Assembly (NCBI RefSeq): GCF_000153105.1
Contig: NZ_CH672376.1
Span: 1,314,817-1,378,816 of the forward strand
Length of the DNA: 64,000 bases
Direction of reading: 5' to 3'
DNA from: Blastopirellula marina DSM 3645
GTDB taxonomy: Bacteria > Planctomycetota > Planctomycetia > Pirellulales > Pirellulaceae
The notes under the pieces: model-generated
What the model was told of the DNA's origin: nothing
Seen by the model: only the letters and a program-made list of their open reading frames with translations
The model's database searches: none
Shown here: positions 57,941 through 64,000 of the stretch, one piece after another
How positions within the stretch are numbered: position 1 is the stretch's first letter
How the letters are laid out: each line of letters opens with the position of its first letter
Made by a program: the position numbers and the translations under genes

Positions 57941-60769
57941 ATGGGTCTAGCATCGGCCATGACGACTGCGTTAACAGGCATGACGGCCGCCGAAACGCAG
58001 ATTGACGTGCTGGGCAATAACCTGGCGAATTCGCAAACGGTCGGTTTTAAGGCTTCCGATGCGTTGTTCGCCAATCAGTTTTTGCAAACGCGCGGACTAG
58101 GTTCTAAACCGAGCGAAACGGACGGCGGTACTAACCCGCGGCAAGTCGGTCTCGGCGTGATGGTCGCTGAGATTACCCCCAACTTCACCCAAGGTACGAT
58201 CGAGGTGAGCTCGAACCCGTCGGACCTGGCGATCCAAGGGGACGGCTTCTTTATCGTACAAGGGAACAACGGCGAACGGCTTTACACCCGCAACGGCATT
58301 TTCAAAACCAACTCGAACAACGAGTTGGTGACGATCGGCGGCGAACGCGTTCTCGGCTTCGGGATCGACGAGAACTTCAACATTCAAGAGACGCAGCTGG
58401 TGCCGCTGACGATTCCGCTGGGCGCCGCGGCTGTCGCCAAAGCGACCGAAAACGTCTATCTCGAAGGTACGCTGCCGGCGACCGGCGATCTCGCGACGGT
58501 CGCGCAGGTGATTGAAAGCGCGATTCTCGGCAACAGCGCCATCCCGCGTCCTGATGTCAGCGGAGCCTCGGCGATTGTCGCGGAGACGCCGGATGACAGT
58601 TCGTCGACGACCGACAGCGTCTCGACGCCGGGGATCGGGTCGGTCGTTCAGGGACAAACCGAAGGCGCCGGTTCGGTTCCGGATGGAACGTTCGACTATC
58701 GCTTTACGTTTTCTGACGCCGCCCTGGCGAATGAAACCCAAGCATCGGCCAATATCACGGTCAACGTGGCCGACTTGGGGGACGCGATTGCGAACAACAA
58801 TACGGTCACCTTTGCCGGCGCGCCGCAAAGCTCCAGTCACTCGCAAGTCAACATGTACCGCAGTAACGACGGCGGCGCGACCTATTTTTTGGTCAGCTCG
58901 ACCGCGATGGGCGCCGCGGTTGAGGATGTGGCGGCGGCGCCGACGGCGACGCAATTATCAGCGGCCAACATCAACGGAACTGGCTCTGGCGGCGTATTGG
59001 GGGGCGGCGATGTTTATGAATATCGGTTCGCCTTTGTCGATGCCGACGGAAATGAGACGGTCGCGTCGGATGGTCAGCAGATCACCGTCGATGGCGCTCC
59101 GGCTGACGGAAATGGTTACTCGGTCGTCCTCGACAACATTCCGACCAGCGCCGATTATACGGACGTGAGGATCTATCGTACGGCCGCTGGAGGCAGCGAT
59201 TTTTACGAGCTCGATACGATCAGCATGGCGGCGGCCGCGAGTCCCTATATTGATGACGGAAGCGTGCCGTTGACGACCAATGAGCTGAACGAAGATACGA
59301 TCAACGGCAACTATTCTTATCTGGTGACCTTTGGTCGCGCCGGGCAGCAAGAGAGCCGACCTTCGTTGGTCCTTGGACCGCAAAACGTCATCAATGGTCG
59401 TATCAATCTAACCGACCTGCCGCTGCCGGGAGGCGGGACTCCTCCCTATGACACAGTGAACGTCTATCGTAACTTGTCCACCGATTCGGCGTCATACTAT
59501 TTGGTTACCGAATTGGGCGCCGGCGAGGATTTTGTCGATGATCGATCGGACGCAGAGATCTCGGATCTTACCAATTCGGCCAATCGCCGGATTGACTTGG
59601 ATGGACCAAAAGTTGACTCCAACACGTTGTTGGTCGATGTCGTCAAACGCGACGGTTTGAACTTTGAGAGCATGTTCTCCGAAGGGACGCTGACTTTTAA
59701 AGGCTCCAAAGGGGATCGTACGCTCAATGAAAAGACGTTTACCGTCACCGATACGACGATCGTCCAGGATCTGATCGAGTTTCTCGAAGCGTCCCTTGGT
59801 ATTCAGCCCTCGGTCAACGGCAACTCGAACCCAATTCCTGGTTCAGAAAATAACATTGCCGATGAGACCGGCGATCTGTCTCAAGGGATTTACATCACGA
59901 CCGAAGGCCGGATTCGCGTCGTTTCTAACAACGGCGTCGACAACGGCGTGGATATTGGGCTGTCGTCCTTCCAATTGGACAACGGTTCAGGCGTCGTTCA
60001 GAATCCGAACTTGAACTTTGGCGTGATTCAAGAAGCTGTGGGTGAAAGCGCCGTGGCCGACGTGATTGTGTATGACTCGTTAGGCGTGCCGATGAACGTC
60101 CGCGTGACGACGGTGCTGGAAAGCCGCAACGGCACGAATACCGTCTACCGTTGGTTCGCCGATTCGCCGGATAACGACGGCGATACGATCGGCGACGAGT
60201 CGGAAGCGGCGAAGATTTCTGTCGGCACCGGGCTGATCTATTTCGATGGTGACGGCAACTATATTGGCTCTGACAACAACACGGTAACGATCAACCGACG
60301 CAACATTCCGTCGGAATCGCCGCTTGAGTTCGACCTTAACTTCGATCAGCTGTCAGGCCTGGCGGCCGATAAGGCGACCTTGAATGCGTCGCGGCAAGAT
60401 GGTTCCGGCACCGGTAAGCTGAACAGCTTCATCATCAGCGAAGACGGAATCATCCGCGGGGTCTTCTCCAGCGGCGTCGATCGCGATCTGGGGATGATTC
60501 AGTTGGCTCGTTTCGCGAATCCCAGCGGTTTAGAGCAACGCGGTAACAATCTATTCGCCGCCGGCGTGAACTCGGGGCTGCCGGTTCAAGGGGACGCCGG
60601 TGAAGAGGGGATCGGCAGCATCATCGCTGGCGCCGTCGAATTGTCGAATACCGACATCGGCGGAAACCTGATCGACTTGATTCTGGCTTCTACCCAGTAC
60701 CGCGGCAGTTCGCGAATCATTACAACCGCGCAGCAATTGTTCGACGAATTGCTGAATATCCGCCGATAG
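57941..60769 (+). CDS. flgE: Flagellar hook protein FlgE, enlarged with three internal repeats
   Basis: 942 residues, more than twice E. coli FlgE (402). The N-terminus MGLASAMTTALTGMTAAETQIDVLGNNLANSQTVGFKASDALFANQF is the rod/hook signature, followed by the FlgE motif SNPSDLAIQGDGFFIVQGNNGERLYTRNGIF, and the C-terminus (RGSSRIITTAQQLFDELLNI) the hook-type helix. Between about residues 250 and 550 lie three about 100-residue repeats, each with a Y-x-F/V-x-F opening and a V-x-x-YR strand (VNMYRSNDGGATYFLV, VRIYRTAAGGSDFYEL, VNVYRNLSTDSASYYLV). They lie in the outer domain, so probably project from the hook surface. Confidence 0.93.
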   Translation: MGLASAMTTALTGMTAAETQIDVLGNNLANSQTVGFKASDALFANQFLQTRGLGSKPSETDGGTNPRQVGLGVMVAEITPNFTQGTIEVSSNPSDLAIQGDGFFIVQGNNGERLYTRNGIFKTNSNNELVTIGGERVLGFGIDENFNIQETQLVPLTIPLGAAAVAKATENVYLEGTLPATGDLATVAQVIESAILGNSAIPRPDVSGASAIVAETPDDSSSTTDSVSTPGIGSVVQGQTEGAGSVPDGTFDYRFTFSDAALANETQASANITVNVADLGDAIANNNTVTFAGAPQSSSHSQVNMYRSNDGGATYFLVSSTAMGAAVEDVAAAPTATQLSAANINGTGSGGVLGGGDVYEYRFAFVDADGNETVASDGQQITVDGAPADGNGYSVVLDNIPTSADYTDVRIYRTAAGGSDFYELDTISMAAAASPYIDDGSVPLTTNELNEDTINGNYSYLVTFGRAGQQESRPSLVLGPQNVINGRINLTDLPLPGGGTPPYDTVNVYRNLSTDSASYYLVTELGAGEDFVDDRSDAEISDLTNSANRRIDLDGPKVDSNTLLVDVVKRDGLNFESMFSEGTLTFKGSKGDRTLNEKTFTVTDTTIVQDLIEFLEASLGIQPSVNGNSNPIPGSENNIADETGDLSQGIYITTEGRIRVVSNNGVDNGVDIGLSSFQLDNGSGVVQNPNLNFGVIQEAVGESAVADVIVYDSLGVPMNVRVTTVLESRNGTNTVYRWFADSPDNDGDTIGDESEAAKISVGTGLIYFDGDGNYIGSDNNTVTINRRNIPSESPLEFDLNFDQLSGLAADKATLNASRQDGSGTGKLNSFIISEDGIIRGVFSSGVDRDLGMIQLARFANPSGLEQRGNNLFAAGVNSGLPVQGDAGEEGIGSIIAGAVELSNTDIGGNLIDLILASTQYRGSSRIITTAQQLFDELLNIRR

Positions 60770-60812
60770 TCGGGATATTCCGATTGTGCCGATAGGCGAC
60801 CTTCGATATTTT

Positions 60813-60853
60813 TAGGCCCCCGCCCGTACCTTTGCGAGCGTGGGCCTATTTTA
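60813..60853 (+). terminator. Terminator after flgE
   Basis: TAGGCCC at 60813-60819 pairs with GGGCCTA at 60842-60848, with two further GC pairs inside and TTTTATT after it. It ends or weakens the operon before flbD, so motA/motB/fliL/fliN may need their own promoter or read-through. Confidence 0.6.
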
Positions 60854-60866
60854 TTAGGTACCTCGA

Positions 60867-61076
60867 ATGATCAAGCTGACGAGATTGGGGGGGCATCCGT
60901 TCGTGCTGAATGCGGAATTGATTCAGTATGTGGAAGCCAATCCAGACACATTTATCACATTAACTACCGGCGATCGTATGGTTGTCGCAGAGTCGCTGGA
61001 TGATGTGCTAGCACGCGCGGTCCGGTACCAACAAGCGAAATTTCTGGCTCCTGCGGGACCAGTGACACCTGCCTAA
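60867..61076 (+). CDS. flbD: Flagellar protein FlbD
   Basis: 69 residues, the family's normal size. IKLTRLGGHPFVLNAELIQYVEANPDTFITLTTGDRMVVAESLDDVLARAVRYQQ is the FlbD domain, including the LTTGDR motif. FlbD is usually found next to motA/motB; its function is poorly defined. In Caulobacter the name FlbD denotes an unrelated regulator, so the family name here refers to the small protein. Confidence 0.85.
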   Translation: MIKLTRLGGHPFVLNAELIQYVEANPDTFITLTTGDRMVVAESLDDVLARAVRYQQAKFLAPAGPVTPA

Positions 61077-61104
61077 ACGGCATAACGTGGGCAAAGCGTA
61101 GTTT

Positions 61105-61881
61105 ATGGACATCGCGTCGGTAATAGGGCTAATCGCCGCATTTGGGTTGATTCTCACCGCGATTCTGATTGCGCCTGGATCCTCGTTGGCGGCGTTTATT
61201 GATGCTCCGTCGTTGCTGGTCGTCTGCGGCGGCGCTGTTGCAGCTTGCATGATGGCGTTCCCGCTCAAATCTATCGTCGGCTCGCCGATGGCGCTGAAGG
61301 TTTGTTTTCTGAACAAACCGACCGACGTCGTCGCATTGATCAAAGAAATCGTCAGCCTGGCGGAAACAGCGCGGCGTGACGGTCTGTTGGCGCTGGAAGG
61401 CCGCATCGCCGAAATCAGCAATCCCTTTATTATTGTGGGGATTCAAATGGCGGTTGACGGCGCGCGCCCTGACGTCATCGAAGATCTCTTACGAACCGAA
61501 ATCGACGCCGTCGCGACGCGGCATCGCGATACGAAAGCAATTTACGACCAGATGGGGCGTTTCGCGCCGGCTTACGGCATGATCGGCACGCTGCTTGGCC
61601 TGATTATCATGTTGGGCAATATGAGCGATCCATCCTCGATCGGCTCTGGTATGGCGGTGGCTTTGTTGACCACGCTCTACGGGGCGATCGTTTCGAACTG
61701 CGTCTTTTTGCCGTTCGCAGAAAAGCTTTCGTTTTTGAACAAGCAAGAGTTGCTGACGATGGAAATCATCGTGCGCGGCATCATGGCGATTCAGTCGGGC
61801 GAGAACCCGCGCGTGATCGAACAAAAGCTGCGCACCTTCCTGCCGCCGGCCGCACGTAAGAAATCGGAAGAGGCCAAATAA
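61105..61881 (+). CDS. motA: Flagellar motor stator protein MotA
   Basis: 258 residues with four membrane helices: about 5-25, 31-50, 150-170, 180-200. The proline-containing segment FAPAYGMIGTLLGLIIMLGNMSDPSSIGSGMAVALLTTLYGAIVSN is the MotA/PomA signature. It forms the ion channel with MotB and drives FliG. Its stop overlaps the motB start (TAATG). Confidence 0.95.
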   Translation: MDIASVIGLIAAFGLILTAILIAPGSSLAAFIDAPSLLVVCGGAVAACMMAFPLKSIVGSPMALKVCFLNKPTDVVALIKEIVSLAETARRDGLLALEGRIAEISNPFIIVGIQMAVDGARPDVIEDLLRTEIDAVATRHRDTKAIYDQMGRFAPAYGMIGTLLGLIIMLGNMSDPSSIGSGMAVALLTTLYGAIVSNCVFLPFAEKLSFLNKQELLTMEIIVRGIMAIQSGENPRVIEQKLRTFLPPAARKKSEEAK

Positions 61882-62654
61882 TGGGCGATGACGACGACGC
61901 CGTAGGCATCCCCGAATGGGTCGTAACCTTTGGCGATATGATGTCGCTGCTGTTGACCTTCTTCATCATGTTGGTCTCGATGAGCGAGATCAAAAAGGAA
62001 GAACACTTTCAAGCTCTGGTCGAATCCTTTCGCCGCCAGTTTGGCCATGACGACTCGATGAATAGCGTCGTCGCCGGCACCGCGCAGCCGCGCAACTCTC
62101 ATTTGTCGAACTTAGCGACCATGGGACGCGCCAAGCGTTTCAGCACGCAGGAAGGGGGCGACAAAGTAAAAGCACCCGTCGGCGACAGCCCGCAAGTGCG
62201 GATCATCCGCCCTGGCTCCAGCACGGCGGTCGGGACGGTGATTTACTTTCCCGGCGAGTCGGCCAAGCTGACCGACGAAATGAAGCGAGATCTGCAGGTC
62301 CAAGCTCAAGAGTTCGGCGGCAAGCCGCAGAAGATCGAGATTCGTGGACATGCGGCTCCCAAGCCTTTGGCGCCGGGCGCTCCGTTTGTGGATCACTATG
62401 ACCTGGGCTACGAACGTTGCCGGGCTGTGATGAATTTTCTGGTTTCGCTGGGAATAGATCCGCGGCGAATACGGATTTCAACGGCTGGAAAGAACGAACC
62501 GATTCATATAGGCACCGATCCGTTAAAATCGAAACAAAACCCCCGAGTCGAAGTGTTTTTGCTCGACGAAGTGGTGGATGACCTGGTTGGATCCGGCGCC
62601 GAGCAGTCGCAGCGGATCACCAACGGCGGACCGACAGGGGATACGAAGCCCTAG
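61881..62654 (+). CDS. motB: Flagellar motor stator protein MotB
   Basis: 257 residues. PEWVVTFGDMMSLLLTFFIMLVSMSE is the MotB membrane helix with the ion-carrying Asp. The C-terminal half is OmpA-like, binding peptidoglycan: KIEIRGHAAPKPLAPGAPFVDHYDLGYERCRAVMNFLVSLGIDPRRIRISTAGKNEP. Together with MotA it forms the stator. Whether H+ or Na+ is used is not decided by the sequence. Confidence 0.95.
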   Translation: MGDDDDAVGIPEWVVTFGDMMSLLLTFFIMLVSMSEIKKEEHFQALVESFRRQFGHDDSMNSVVAGTAQPRNSHLSNLATMGRAKRFSTQEGGDKVKAPVGDSPQVRIIRPGSSTAVGTVIYFPGESAKLTDEMKRDLQVQAQEFGGKPQKIEIRGHAAPKPLAPGAPFVDHYDLGYERCRAVMNFLVSLGIDPRRIRISTAGKNEPIHIGTDPLKSKQNPRVEVFLLDEVVDDLVGSGAEQSQRITNGGPTGDTKP

Positions 62655-62675
62655 CGCAAAACGCATGCTAGGCTT

Positions 62676-62702
62676 GGGTTGAAGAGAGAGTTTTTTCAAC
62701 CC
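62676..62702 (+). other. Hairpin between motB and fliL
   Basis: GGGTTGAA (62676-62683) and TTCAACCC (62695-62702) form an eight-base stem with an 11-base loop. It is not followed by a T run, so it could be an mRNA-processing or attenuation signal rather than a terminator. Confidence 0.35.
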
Positions 62703-62725
62703 CTTAGTCACAGAGTTCGGCGGTT

Positions 62726-63262
62726 ATGGCTGAATCAACGCCCAATAGCTCCGGTGGGCCTTCGCTGATGACCAAGCTCAAAATATTGGGCGCGGTATTG
62801 GCGCTCGTTGGCTTGGAATGCATGCTCGCTTACTTCGTTATTCCCTCGCCGGAAGATGTGATTGAAGCGGCGGAAATGCGAGCGCGACAGCACACGGCTA
62901 CCGAGCCGGATGTGGAAGATCTAACGGCGGTTTCCGATAAAGCGACCGTTGAAGTGGATCTGAAAAACTTTGGCATCACCGCGTATCAGCCGTTGGCCAA
63001 TACGACGCTCCGGATCGACTTTCACCTGTACGCGATGGTGAACGCCGAGAATCAAGGAGAATTTGAGACGCTGATCGCGCAGAACGAACATCGCTTTCGC
63101 GAGCAAGTGCTCGTCACGCTTCGTAGTTCCGAAGTCAGCGACCTGACCGATCCAGGTTTGGGCTTGCTTAAGCGCAAGATTTTAGAGAAAACGAATCGCA
63201 TTCTGGGGAAACCCCTCGTTAAGTCAGTCATTTTCAGCGACTACTCCTTTATCGAGCAGTAG
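62726..63262 (+). CDS. fliL: Flagellar basal body-associated protein FliL
   Basis: 178 residues. One membrane helix (LKILGAVLALVGLECMLAYFVI, about 17-38) precedes a periplasmic domain (VEVDLKNFGITAYQPLANTTLRIDFHLYAMV, with FREQVLVTLRSSEVSDLTDPGLGLLKRKILEKTNRIL) that matches FliL. It supports the stator. The ATG has only a weak binding site; 71 bases separate it from motB. Confidence 0.9.
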   Translation: MAESTPNSSGGPSLMTKLKILGAVLALVGLECMLAYFVIPSPEDVIEAAEMRARQHTATEPDVEDLTAVSDKATVEVDLKNFGITAYQPLANTTLRIDFHLYAMVNAENQGEFETLIAQNEHRFREQVLVTLRSSEVSDLTDPGLGLLKRKILEKTNRILGKPLVKSVIFSDYSFIEQ

Positions 63263-63292
63263 CGAACTGAAAGCATTTCGGAACGGATTCCG

Positions 63293-63931
63293 ATGAGCGA
63301 CGATCAAATTGGGCAGGACGAAATCGAAGAGCTGTTGCGCCAAGCGTCAACCGGCAAGCTCGAAGCGTCCGGCGAAACGAAACCTGCAGCGGCCGAAGTC
63401 GAGTCGCTGGGTCAGAACGAGATCGAGGCGCTGCTCGCCGGCGCCGGAGGAGGCGGATCCGCCGCTTCCAGTTCGACCGCGCGGCCTGCACATGCCGCAG
63501 CGACCGCCGCTCCGGCAGCGTCGCGCGATACGAGCGATAGCGGCATGGATCCGAATGACATTGAATTTCTGCTGAATCAAGCCCAAGCGGCGCTCGCTTC
63601 GCTTGACTCGCCTGCCGAGATGGCGTCGGACGCCCAGTTATTTCAACTCCGCGATTTCGGCGGCGCTCCGGCTAGCACCAACAAAACCACGATCGACCTG
63701 GTCCGCGACGTCGAGCTGGACGTCAAGATCGAGTTGGGTCGCACCAATATGTATCTGGAAGACGTCCTGAAGATGAACAAGGGCTCGGTCGTCTCGCTCG
63801 ACAAGCTGGCCGGCGATCCTGTCGATATCTACGTCAACGGGCGAATGATCGCACGCGGCGAAGTGCTGGTCCTGAACGACAACTTTTGCGTTCGCATCGC
63901 CGAATTGATCGTCGGGGATGGAATCGAATAA
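63293..63931 (+). CDS. fliN: Flagellar motor switch protein FliN with FliM-type N-terminal motifs
   Basis: 212 residues. The C-terminal domain (about 134-212, TTIDLVRDVELDVKIELGRTNMYLEDVLKMNKGSVVSLDKLAGDPVDIYVNGRMIARGEVLVLNDNFCVRIAELI) is the FliN/SpoA C-ring fold. The N-terminal 115 residues are unusual: three EIDALL-type motifs are seen, IGQDEIEELL (6-15), LGQNEIEALL (39-48) and MDPNDIEFLL (85-94), separated by Ala/Ser/Gly-rich linkers. The same motif is the CheY-P-binding site of FliM and of Thermotoga FliY. No fliM gene lies between fliL and fliN, its common position. Confidence 0.9.
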   Translation: MSDDQIGQDEIEELLRQASTGKLEASGETKPAAAEVESLGQNEIEALLAGAGGGGSAASSSTARPAHAAATAAPAASRDTSDSGMDPNDIEFLLNQAQAALASLDSPAEMASDAQLFQLRDFGGAPASTNKTTIDLVRDVELDVKIELGRTNMYLEDVLKMNKGSVVSLDKLAGDPVDIYVNGRMIARGEVLVLNDNFCVRIAELIVGDGIE

Positions 63932-64000
63932 GCACAGCGGTTGGATCGAGCAAAAGCTGACTCGATCGAGATGCGAACGCTAGCAGCCGGAGAAAACGAG

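Overview
The window looks like chromosomal DNA of a planctomycete of the Pirellulaceae type (Blastopirellula/Rhodopirellula relatives). This is inferred from gene content: a deoxyhypusine-synthase-like enzyme, a methyltransferase with a regulatory domain, PQQ-repeat and TPR proteins with ExbB, CsbD- and BON-domain small proteins, lipid A and heptose genes (so a Gram-negative outer membrane), and a flagellar cluster in the order flgB-flgC-fliE-fliF-fliG-fliH-fliI-fliJ-(motE-like)-fliK-flgD-flgE-flbD-motA-motB-fliL-fliN. GC content is moderately high and genes lie on both strands in short operons.

Left part (1-16.8 kb): the 3' part of an unknown gene; a MarR regulator, pirin and DoxX set that looks like an electrophile/redox-stress unit; an APS kinase with an acyl-CoA-dehydrogenase-like protein; alpha-glucan phosphorylase; a large hybrid sensor kinase; a deoxyhypusine-synthase-like protein; a methyltransferase; TspO; an AsmA-like membrane-anchored protein; thiol peroxidase; and two small BON proteins.

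Middle part (16.9-42.5 kb): an AT-richer cassette of three overlapping genes (TIGR04255-type protein plus two unknowns) sits beside alaS. recA has an E. coli-style LexA box that overlaps its -35 element. A lipoprotein, an ExbB/MotA-type channel protein and a giant TPR protein follow, then an NAD-dependent sugar epimerase/decarboxylase with a CsbD-like protein, and the heptose genes hldE-waaF. From 32.5 to 35.3 kb there is a plastic island: an IS110 transposase remnant, a 249-bp tandem repeat built around a nested palindrome, and a DnaB/RepA-like AAA ATPase whose C-terminus runs into another palindrome. Next come an esterase-fold protein without its catalytic residues, malate dehydrogenase, a PQQ-repeat protein, isocitrate dehydrogenase, a REP-associated tyrosine transposase (RAYT) flanked by its probable REP hairpins, lpxK and a histidine phosphatase.

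Right part (42.7-64 kb): a TPR membrane protein, a small coiled-coil (FlgN-like) protein, and a sensor kinase/sigma-54 response-regulator pair of the FlrB/FlrC type lead into a long flagellar operon. A near-consensus sigma-54 promoter lies between the regulator and flgB, so the upstream regulator probably drives the hook-basal body, export and motor genes. Unusual flagellar features are a 942-residue FlgE with three tandem about 100-residue repeats, a FliN with three copies of the FliM-type CheY-binding motif and no fliM beside it, a MotE-like protein, and GAFTSA in place of GAFTGA in the sigma-54 activator.

No rRNA, tRNA or CRISPR array was recognised. Function calls rest on reading motifs by eye; no database search was run.
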